Origin: CAZWDL01 sp964632995
Lineage (GTDB): Bacteria; Bacteroidota; Bacteroidia; Chitinophagales; Saprospiraceae
Assembly (NCBI GenBank): GCA_964632995.1
Contig: CAZWDL010000193.1
Location: forward strand, 1-8,808
Direction: 5' to 3'
Length of the DNA stretch: 8,808 nt
Shown here: piece after piece, positions 1 through 5,800 of the stretch
Numbering within the stretch: position 1 is the stretch's first letter
Layout of the letters: every line of letters begins with the position of its first letter
Made by a program: the position numbers and the translations under genes
Notes under the pieces: model-generated
The model's database searches: none
Seen by the model: the letters and a program-made list of their open reading frames with translations, nothing else
Told to the model about the DNA's origin: nothing

Positions 1-1485
1 GGCTCCACCGCTGTATTGCGCTGGTATCTCGCCCGCATCGGACGGCTTGAGGAGGCGCTGTCTCATTCCCCCTGGGCGCATGACTACGAGCATCAGGTCT
101 TCGTGCGCCGGCCGGGCAGGGGAGGCGTACCCGATCCAGTCCTGAAACGGACGCCCAACCCCTGGAAGCTGATGACCTATGACCTTAAAACACAAAAAGG
201 AAAAACGCTGTGGGAGGCCCCCGAAACGCTGGAAGGCTCCCTGCCCCGCACCCACGGCGGCACAAACCTGCACTGGGCCGATGCACGTATCGTGTTCAGC
301 TCCTATCACGACGGCTGGCCGCACCTCTACTCCATAGCCCCCGAAGGCGGGGAGCCGCTGCTGCTTACACCCGGCGACTTCATGGTGGAGTATGTCTCGC
401 TGAGCCCCGACGGCAAAACGCTGCTCTTTTCCGCCAATACCGGACCGGATGAGTTCGACATCGACCGCCGCCATGTGGCGCGGGTTTCTGTTGACAACGC
501 CGATATGGAAGTGCTCACGCCCGGCGCGGGCAACGAGTGGGCGCCCGTAATCGCCAGCAATGGCCGGGTCGCTCTGCTGAGCGCTACGGCGCAGCGCCCG
601 CCCCTGCCCGCTATCGTTCCGCTGGAGGGGGGCTCCCTGCAGCTGCTGGCGGAAGATCACATCCCGGACAACTTTCCGACCGACGCCTTCGTCACGCCCA
701 AACAGGTCACCTTCCAGGCGCCCGACGGGCTGACCATCCATGGCACGCTATTCGAACGCGAGGATATAGCGGGTGAAAAGCCGGCCGTCGTCTACATCCA
801 CGGCGGGCCGCCCCGGCAGATGCTGCTCGGCTGGCATTACTCCAGCTATTACTCCAACGCCTACGCCGTGAACCAATATCTCGCCAATCAGGGCTTTGCC
901 GTACTCTCCGTCAACTACCGCCTCGGTATCGGCTACGGCTTCGACTTTCACTACCCCGAAAGCGCCGGCTGGCGGGGCGCCTCCGAATACCAGGACATCA
1001 GGGCCGCCGGCGAATGGCTGGCCGCACAACCGCAGATCGACGCCGATCGCATCGGGGTGTACGGCGGCTCCTACGGCGGCTACCTCACCGCCCTCGCACT
1101 AGGTAAGGACTCAGACCTCTTCGCCGCCGGCGTGGATATTCACGGCGTGCACGACCGCTCGGCGGGCCGCATCCGGGATATCGTCGCGCCCGACCGCTAC
1201 GAGCGCGCGCCTGATGCGGAGAAAGTGCCGGAAGTCATCTGGGCTTCTTCCCCCACGGCATACGTCGACAGCTGGACCTCCCCGGTGCTCATCATTCATG
1301 GTGATGACGACCGCAACGTCTCCTTCCGCCACTCGGTCGACCTGGTACAGCGCCTGCGCGCAAAAGGCGCCGACCTGGAACTGATGGCCATCGTGGACGA
1401 TACGCACCATTTCATGCTGCATGCGAACCAGCTGGCGGTGAATGCGGCGATTGGGGAGTTTTTGGTGAGACGATTGGGAGAATAG
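1..1485 (+). CDS. S9-family serine peptidase (prolyl oligopeptidase / acylaminoacyl-peptidase type), 5' end outside window
   Basis: The frame is open from base 1, so the gene begins upstream; the TTG at 16 is only an internal Leu codon. S9 peptidases hydrolyse short peptides, using an N-terminal beta-propeller that gates an alpha/beta-hydrolase domain. The propeller part is visible up to about base 700, with PD40-like blades such as SLSPDGKTLLFS. The hydrolase part follows, with an oxyanion-type HGGP near base 800, the nucleophile motif GGSYGG (Ser codon 1069-1071), the acid in HGDDDRNV (third Asp, codon 1309-1311) and the His in DDTHHF (first His, codon 1405-1407). The catalytic triad is therefore complete and the C-terminus is intact. 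About 494 residues are present, while family members usually have 600-800, so roughly a quarter to a third is missing on the left. Exact substrate and cellular location cannot be told because the N-terminus and any signal peptide are outside the window. Base composition is GC-rich like the kor genes. No terminator is evident after the stop. Confidence 0.93.
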   Translation, partial: GSTAVLRWYLARIGRLEEALSHSPWAHDYEHQVFVRRPGRGGVPDPVLKRTPNPWKLMTYDLKTQKGKTLWEAPETLEGSLPRTHGGTNLHWADARIVFSSYHDGWPHLYSIAPEGGEPLLLTPGDFMVEYVSLSPDGKTLLFSANTGPDEFDIDRRHVARVSVDNADMEVLTPGAGNEWAPVIASNGRVALLSATAQRPPLPAIVPLEGGSLQLLAEDHIPDNFPTDAFVTPKQVTFQAPDGLTIHGTLFEREDIAGEKPAVVYIHGGPPRQMLLGWHYSSYYSNAYAVNQYLANQGFAVLSVNYRLGIGYGFDFHYPESAGWRGASEYQDIRAAGEWLAAQPQIDADRIGVYGGSYGGYLTALALGKDSDLFAAGVDIHGVHDRSAGRIRDIVAPDRYERAPDAEKVPEVIWASSPTAYVDSWTSPVLIIHGDDDRNVSFRHSVDLVQRLRAKGADLELMAIVDDTHHFMLHANQLAVNAAIGEFLVRRLGE

Positions 1486-1488
1486 CCA

Positions 1489-1496
1489 TTAACTAA
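1489..1496. repeat. 8-bp direct repeat TTAACTAA, left copy
   Basis: This octamer lies 3 bases after the peptidase stop codon. An identical copy is found at 2838-2845, so the two bracket the AT-richer block with xisH, xisI and the minus-strand gene. An AT-rich 8-mer can recur by chance, so an insertion scar or attachment site is only a possibility. Confidence 0.25.
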
Positions 1497-1552
1497 TTTC
1501 GAGCATGGTATATCATCCGAATATGCCGTATTTTTACAAAAAACCTTTTTCC

Positions 1553-1966
1553 ATGCCCGCCAAGGATTTCTATCATGAAACGGTTAAAACCGCGTTGGAA
1601 AGAGATGGTTGGACCATCACACATGATCCATACCGAATTATGGTTGGTAGACGTAGAGGTTACATTGATCTAGGAGCAGAAATTATCGCCGCTGAAAAAG
1701 GGAAGGTCAAAATCGCCGTTGAAATAAAAAGCTTCTTGGGGCCCTCTGATTTATACGAATTCGAGGATGCTTTAGGACAATTTTTGATCTACTTACTAGC
1801 GTTGAAAAAAAAGGAACCGACAAGAACCCTCTATTTAGCAGTTCCGAGGGAATTTTATTTAAACTTTTTTGAGGACCCCTTTTTCCGAGAAGCAGCCGAG
1901 GAATACCACCTAAAAATGCTTGTTTTTAATGAGAAGGACCAAAGCATAGATGAATGGATAGAATAG
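1553..1966 (+). CDS. xisH: XisH family protein (PD-(D/E)XK nuclease-like fold)
   Basis: The 137-residue product matches the XisH family along its length, with recognisable blocks near residues 18-28 (RDGWTITHDPYR), 36-43 (GYIDLGAE), 54-64 (IAVEIKSFLGP) and 97-101 (LYLAV). XisH was named as a factor controlling fdxN-element excision in heterocystous cyanobacteria, but homologues are common in bacteria without that element. Known XisH structures have a restriction-endonuclease-like fold. The expected pattern is visible here: Glu9 in the first helix, Asp39, then Glu57-x-Lys59. Nuclease activity itself is inference. An upstream in-frame ATG at 1505 would add 16 residues; I chose 1553 because the family begins at MPA(K/R)D and the usual length is about 138. 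Neither start has a Shine-Dalgarno sequence. TAATTTCG at 1494-1501 is one mismatch from the Bacteroidota -7 element TAnnTTTG and, if real, would favour 1553. The gene overlaps xisI by 13 bases, so the two are probably translated together. Its GC content is much lower than the flanks, suggesting acquisition by transfer. Confidence 0.9.
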   Translation: MPAKDFYHETVKTALERDGWTITHDPYRIMVGRRRGYIDLGAEIIAAEKGKVKIAVEIKSFLGPSDLYEFEDALGQFLIYLLALKKKEPTRTLYLAVPREFYLNFFEDPFFREAAEEYHLKMLVFNEKDQSIDEWIE

Positions 1967-2295
1967 ATAAAAATAAAGCTATTGTCAAGGAGGTGCTTGA
2001 GGAGATAGCAGCAATGACCCCCCCTGACGAGCAAACTGAAACTCAAATCATTATAGATGAAACAAGGGGGCATTTTCTTCTGATGGATGTAGGCTGGCAA
2101 GATGTTTACCGCACTTATCTCCCTTTTGTCCACCTTGATGTCAAACCCGATGGAAAAATCTGGATCCAGCATGACGGAACGGATCTTAATATTGCGATGC
2201 TATTAGTAGAAAGGGGAATCTCCAAAAAAGATATCGTGCTGGCTTTTCACGCTCCCCACCGGCGGAAACACATTCCGGAGTTTGCTATAGAGTAA
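1954..2295 (+). CDS. xisI: XisI family protein, partner of XisH
   Basis: The 113-residue product has the XisI family pattern: an N-terminal helix (about residues 1-20), a block around YVGW-like MDVGWQDV (residues 47-54), the HLDVKPDGKIWIQHDGTD segment (residues 61-78), and the end block DIVLAFHAPHRR (residues 93-104). The length is typical for XisI (about 110-115). XisI is nearly always encoded directly after XisH and is thought to act with it; its biochemical role is unknown. The ATG lies inside the end of xisH in another frame, so translational coupling is likely. An AGAAGGA stretch at about 1932-1938 could help ribosome binding but is rather far from the start. The gene ends 10 bases before the stop of the convergent minus-strand gene, with no clear hairpin terminator in between. 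Identification is strong; any claim that the pair excises DNA here is unsupported because no recombinase gene or element is seen. Confidence 0.9.
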   Translation: MDRIDKNKAIVKEVLEEIAAMTPPDEQTETQIIIDETRGHFLLMDVGWQDVYRTYLPFVHLDVKPDGKIWIQHDGTDLNIAMLLVERGISKKDIVLAFHAPHRRKHIPEFAIE

Positions 2296-2305
2296 GTACA
2301 ATAGG

Positions 2306-2758
2306 TTATACGTTTTCCGAAGAACGGTTCCGGAATTTCATGCTTTCAAAAACACAAACCGCCAATTTCGCAAAAGCAGGTAATTTCCGGTTCACGGAGG
2401 CCTTGACGGAAGCGCCGCTGCCGGCATTCATATAGGTTGCCATTTCTTCATACGACCAGCCCAGCTCCTTTTTCATCGCACGGAAACGCTGCTTCCATTC
2501 AGCTTCCGAACGCTCGGCCATTTTCTGACGTATAAAGGACATCACGCTTTCCGGATAATCCTCCTTTTGCGTCCGTTCGATGAACACTGAAATGACATCT
2601 GCTTCCGTCGAAAAGGGGTTCTCTTTTCTTACATCGTTTTTAATTTTTTCGGCAACCATTTGAAAGCCGCTTTGAAAAAATTGAGCTTTTTTTATTTCCC
2701 CAAAATCATTTTCCTCCAAATCATCTCCTGCCCCCCCTTTCACCCCATCAATTAACAT
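2306..2758 (-). CDS. Hypothetical protein with helix-turn-helix-like C-terminus
   Basis: I do not recognise this 150-residue protein with certainty. The N-terminal 45 residues are acidic and glycine-containing without a clear domain. The middle (about residues 50-95) is predicted to be helical and charged (VISVFIERTQKE, MSFIRQKMAERSE). The C-terminal 60 residues read like a Cro/C1-type helix-turn-helix: helix FRAMKKELG, then WSYEEMATYMN, then a turn and a recognition-type helix ASVKASVNRKLPAFAKL. No signal peptide, membrane segment or catalytic motif is visible. Start ATG 2758-2756 is preceded by CAAAGGA only two bases away, a weak or too-close ribosome site; Met35 (MVAEKIKN) is an alternative start. 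It converges on xisI (10-base gap) and diverges from the kor operon across 147 bases, so it could regulate itself, xisHI or korA. That is inference. Base composition is uneven, with the N-terminal coding part very AT-rich. Confidence 0.6.
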   Translation of the reverse strand: MLIDGVKGGAGDDLEENDFGEIKKAQFFQSGFQMVAEKIKNDVRKENPFSTEADVISVFIERTQKEDYPESVMSFIRQKMAERSEAEWKQRFRAMKKELGWSYEEMATYMNAGSGASVKASVNRKLPAFAKLAVCVFESMKFRNRSSENV

Positions 2759-2905
2759 TTTCCTTTGCCGCTTCGATGACTTAGCTCAACCCCTCAATTG
2801 ACTTCTATCATTGTCACACCTTTGCGAAAAGCCCAATTTAACTAAGATAAGCCTAACCAAATACAATGGCGTCTTATGTAGCGCGCCACGCATAAAAGCC
2901 GTACA
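2759..2905. promoter_or_regulatory. Divergent intergenic spacer, probable promoter region for the kor operon and the minus-strand gene
   Basis: Both flanking genes start outward from this 147-base AT-rich gap, so promoters for both should lie here. No strong match to the Bacteroidota consensus (TTTG, about 19 bases, TAnnTTTG) was found on the + strand. On the - strand, TGTATTTG (2865-2858) is one mismatch from TAnnTTTG but lacks a good upstream TTTG. The assignment rests on gene orientation, not on a convincing motif. Confidence 0.3.
2838..2845. repeat. 8-bp direct repeat TTAACTAA, right copy
   Basis: This is identical to 1489-1496 and sits 60 bases before korA, near where the composition returns to GC-rich. 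The surrounding bases also share a short AGCC before the repeat in both copies (AGCCA at left, AGCCC at right). It is too short to be conclusive. Confidence 0.25.
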
Positions 2906-4804
2906 ATGAGAAGGAGCCAGGGAAGCACGCTAGGGTCCCCATCTGAAACCATCGAAAGGACGAAGCTAAAGGAGCACATCGTTGAAATCGTCAGCGACTC
3001 CGGGGAAGGCGCCCAGAAGGCAGGGCAGAGTTTTGGCGCCATCTCCGCCAAGATGGGCAACGGCGTCTGGACGGTGGAGATCATTCCCGCCGACATTCAG
3101 CCGCCGCCGCGCACCAAGGAAAGCGCCTCCGGCATTCGCATCCGCTTCGGTTCGAAAAAAGTCACCAATGCGGGTGACGAAGCCGATGTGGTGGTCGCCT
3201 TCAACGAAGTGGTGCCCTATACCCGCATCGATCAGGAAGCCTATCGCGAAGGCACCATCATGCTGATCGAAAACAAATGGGCTTCCGACGAATCGGAGGA
3301 TATCCGGAAGAGCTACGCCACCGCTATTCAGGACTTCAAGGACAGGGGCTTTGTCATTTATGAAATCCCGATGGAGGAAGAATGCCTCAAGCTCGTCTCC
3401 AACCCGAAACGCGGAAAGAATATGTGGGTGCTCGGCATGCTCTGCCAGATGTACAACCGCAACATCGAGAAAGCCGAAAAGCAGATCAAACAGATATTTC
3501 GCAAGAAGTCACAGCAGGTCATCGACTTTAACCTGCAGCTCCTGCACGCCGGCTACGGCTGGGCGGCCGCCAATCTCGATTTGCGATACGACGTGCCCGC
3601 GGTGGAGGGCGATCAGGAACTGGTGGTGATGAACGGCAACGAAGCGCTCAGCTTCGGTATACAGGCTGCCGGCATCGAACTGTGCAGCATGTATCCCATT
3701 ACGCCGGCCACTTCTACCTCTCACCACCTGGCGGAATCCATCCAGGAAGCCGGCGGAATTATACACCAGGCGGAAGACGAGATCGCCGCTGTCGGTTTTG
3801 CCATCGGCGCTTCTTACTCCGGTAAAACCTCCGTTACGATCACTTCCGGCCCCGGCATTGCCCTGAAAACAGAATTTCTGGGTCTGGCGGTTATGGCCGA
3901 AGTGCCGTTGGTCGTCATCGACGTACAGCGCGGCGGCCCCTCCACCGGTCTGCCCACCAAGGTAGAACAGAGCGACCTGCTGGCCGTCCTCTACGGACAG
4001 CCCGGCGACGCACCGAAGGTGGTGCTGGCGCCTGCTACTATCGAAGAATGTTTCCACTTCGTCATCCTGGCCCGCAAGATCGCCGAGGCTTTCCGCATGC
4101 CGGTCATCCTGCTGTCGGACGCCAACCTGGCTACCGGCGTGCAGCCCTTCCCGCGGCCGCAGCTGCGCGAAGAATGGCTCTCGTCACCCATTGATCAGAG
4201 CCCCCGCAAGGAGAACAGCCGGCCCTACGACTGGGATGAAAAAACGGGCCTGAGCAAACGGCCCATCCCCGGCCAGACGGGCGGCGAATACACCCTAACC
4301 GGCCTGGCGCACAGTGTGGAAGGCAAGGTATCGTACAAGCCGGAGATCAACCAGCATGCCTCCGCCATGCGCAGCCGCAAGCTCGCCGCCTTCGGCCGCA
4401 CCCTGAAAGCGCCGAAAGTACACGGCGATCCGGAGGGTGACCTCTTGATTGTCGGCTGGGGCTCCACCCAGGGCGCCATCGAGGAGGCCGTCGACCGCGC
4501 CCGCGAGAAGGGGCATCGCGTATCCTCCCTACACCTGCGCTTCCTCAGCCCCTTCGAGCCCGGCCTGAAAGAGATATTCCAGAAATTCAAAAAGGTGATG
4601 ACCATCGAGATCAACTACAGCGATGATCCCTCCGATCCGCTGATCACCGGGGAAAACCGCCGCTACTCCCAGCTCGCCTGGCTGCTGCGCGCCCGTACGC
4701 TGATCGATATCGATTGCTACTCCAACGTGCACGGTCAGCCGCTAAGCCCCGGCAAACTACTCGACGTCATCCATCAAAAATTAGAACAACCCGTAAACGC
4801 ATAA
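2906..4804 (+). CDS. korA: 2-oxoacid:ferredoxin oxidoreductase, alpha subunit with fused gamma domain (KorA type)
   Basis: This subunit of a CoA-dependent 2-oxoacid:ferredoxin oxidoreductase acts with KorB to convert a 2-oxoacid, CoA and oxidised ferredoxin to acyl-CoA, CO2 and reduced ferredoxin in the cytoplasm. The 632 residues fall into three parts. A gamma domain (about 20-200) opens with SDSGEG where relatives usually have GDSGDG. The alpha pyrimidine-binding domain (about 240-430) has NGNEA near 243, YPITP at 263-267, AEDEIAA, TSGPG at 313-317 and QRGGPSTGLPTK from 341. A C-terminal transketolase-C-like domain (about 510-625) begins LLIVGWGST. The gamma-alpha fusion and the size are as expected for two-subunit KOR enzymes. 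ATG 2906 is the only ATG between the in-frame stop at 2879 and the conserved domain, so the first 20 or so residues are a non-conserved extension. No Shine-Dalgarno precedes it; an AAGGAG lies just inside the gene. The stop is 3 bases before korB. Substrate (2-oxoglutarate, pyruvate or branched-chain) is not decided by sequence. Confidence 0.93.
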   Translation: MRRSQGSTLGSPSETIERTKLKEHIVEIVSDSGEGAQKAGQSFGAISAKMGNGVWTVEIIPADIQPPPRTKESASGIRIRFGSKKVTNAGDEADVVVAFNEVVPYTRIDQEAYREGTIMLIENKWASDESEDIRKSYATAIQDFKDRGFVIYEIPMEEECLKLVSNPKRGKNMWVLGMLCQMYNRNIEKAEKQIKQIFRKKSQQVIDFNLQLLHAGYGWAAANLDLRYDVPAVEGDQELVVMNGNEALSFGIQAAGIELCSMYPITPATSTSHHLAESIQEAGGIIHQAEDEIAAVGFAIGASYSGKTSVTITSGPGIALKTEFLGLAVMAEVPLVVIDVQRGGPSTGLPTKVEQSDLLAVLYGQPGDAPKVVLAPATIEECFHFVILARKIAEAFRMPVILLSDANLATGVQPFPRPQLREEWLSSPIDQSPRKENSRPYDWDEKTGLSKRPIPGQTGGEYTLTGLAHSVEGKVSYKPEINQHASAMRSRKLAAFGRTLKAPKVHGDPEGDLLIVGWGSTQGAIEEAVDRAREKGHRVSSLHLRFLSPFEPGLKEIFQKFKKVMTIEINYSDDPSDPLITGENRRYSQLAWLLRARTLIDIDCYSNVHGQPLSPGKLLDVIHQKLEQPVNA

Positions 4805-4807
4805 GCC

Positions 4808-5761
4808 ATGTTTGGAATAAAGCAGGATTTTGTTTGTGAACTGCCAAAGAAATATTACACCCTCAGCGATTATGAAAAGGGCGTCGCCCGCTGGTGCCCG
4901 GGTTGCGGCGATCATGCCGTGCTCTCTTCCGTACAGCGCCTCTGCCGGGAAGAACAACTGCCGCCCGAGCAAACCGTCTTCGTCTCGGGCATCGGCTGCT
5001 CCAGCCGCTTTCCGCACTACATGAATACCTACGGCTTCCACGGCCTCCACGGCCGCGCCTTCCCGGTGGCCTGCGGCGTCAAGTTTCGCCGCCCCGACCT
5101 CAATGTCTTCGTCATCACGGGCGACGGCGACTGCTGCTCTATCGGCGCCGGCGCCTGGATCCACGCCATCCGCTACAATATGGACCTCACCGTCCTCCTG
5201 TTCGACAATCAGATCTACGGGATGACGAAAAAGCAGACCTCGCCGACCTCCCGGCAGGGCACCGTCACCAACACCCACCCGCACGGCTCGGTGCTGCCGC
5301 CCGTCAACCCGATGCAAACTACCCTGGGGGTATCCAATGTATCCTTCGTGGCCCAAACGGCCGACTGGGTGCCGGGGCATCTCTTCGCCACCATCAAGGC
5401 GGCACACGAGCATCCCGGCTTTTCCTTTGTCAAGATCATTATGCGCTGCTCCAAGTTTATGAAACCGCTTATCGACGAGATGACCAAAGACCGGGAACAC
5501 CTGTACCTGCTAAAAGATGAGAAGGGTATCCAGGTCGACGAGTCCACCGCCCGGATCTTTACGCACGAAAAAGCACACGACCCATCCGATATCCACGCCG
5601 CGCGGGAGCTGGCCGAGGATGAGACAACGCACTACCTGGGGCTCTTCTACCAAAATAAGGAAGCCCTGCGCTACGACCTCTACGGCGCACACAACCTGGG
5701 ACAATCGCCGGAAGATAAGATGTCGGCGATCAACGCCCAGCTGGACCGCTACGCGGTGTGA
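4808..5761 (+). CDS. korB: 2-oxoacid:ferredoxin oxidoreductase, beta subunit (KorB type)
   Basis: This subunit binds thiamine diphosphate and the single [4Fe-4S] cluster, and hands electrons to ferredoxin. The 317 residues contain the cluster ligands in the usual arrangement: Cys30 and Cys33 in WCPGCG, Cys64 in GIGCSS, and Cys214 in MRCSKF, at the place where relatives have the fourth ligand. The diphosphate/Mg motif is GDGD at 105-108, followed about 30 residues on by DNQIYGMTKKQTSPTS, the conserved cofactor loop. The C-terminal 80 residues include LGLFYQNKEALRYD, in keeping with family tails. It starts 3 bases after the korA stop and no Shine-Dalgarno is seen, so translation is probably coupled to korA. 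All key residues are present, so the enzyme should be active. The next gene follows after about 39 bases, in line with one transcript. The 2-oxoacid used is uncertain. Confidence 0.95.
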   Translation: MFGIKQDFVCELPKKYYTLSDYEKGVARWCPGCGDHAVLSSVQRLCREEQLPPEQTVFVSGIGCSSRFPHYMNTYGFHGLHGRAFPVACGVKFRRPDLNVFVITGDGDCCSIGAGAWIHAIRYNMDLTVLLFDNQIYGMTKKQTSPTSRQGTVTNTHPHGSVLPPVNPMQTTLGVSNVSFVAQTADWVPGHLFATIKAAHEHPGFSFVKIIMRCSKFMKPLIDEMTKDREHLYLLKDEKGIQVDESTARIFTHEKAHDPSDIHAARELAEDETTHYLGLFYQNKEALRYDLYGAHNLGQSPEDKMSAINAQLDRYAV

Positions 5762-5800
5762 GAAGATCAACCATTCGATGGATAAAAAAGCGTGACGTTC

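Noticed and set aside
1505..1552. Upstream in-frame ATG start for xisH
   Set aside because: It would add 16 residues not found in the family, which begins at MPA(K/R)D; there is no ribosome site in its favour.
2798..2850. TTGACT (2798) and TTGTCA (2811) as possible -35 boxes for korA
   Set aside because: No -10-like hexamer lies at 16-18 bases from either, and the likely host uses a different sigma consensus.
4894..5520. A 208-codon + strand frame inside korB and a 239-codon - strand frame (4781-5500) opposite it
   Set aside because: Both overlap korB, whose cysteine and thiamine motifs are intact; the alternative translations are Arg/Pro- or Gly/Val-rich shadow frames.
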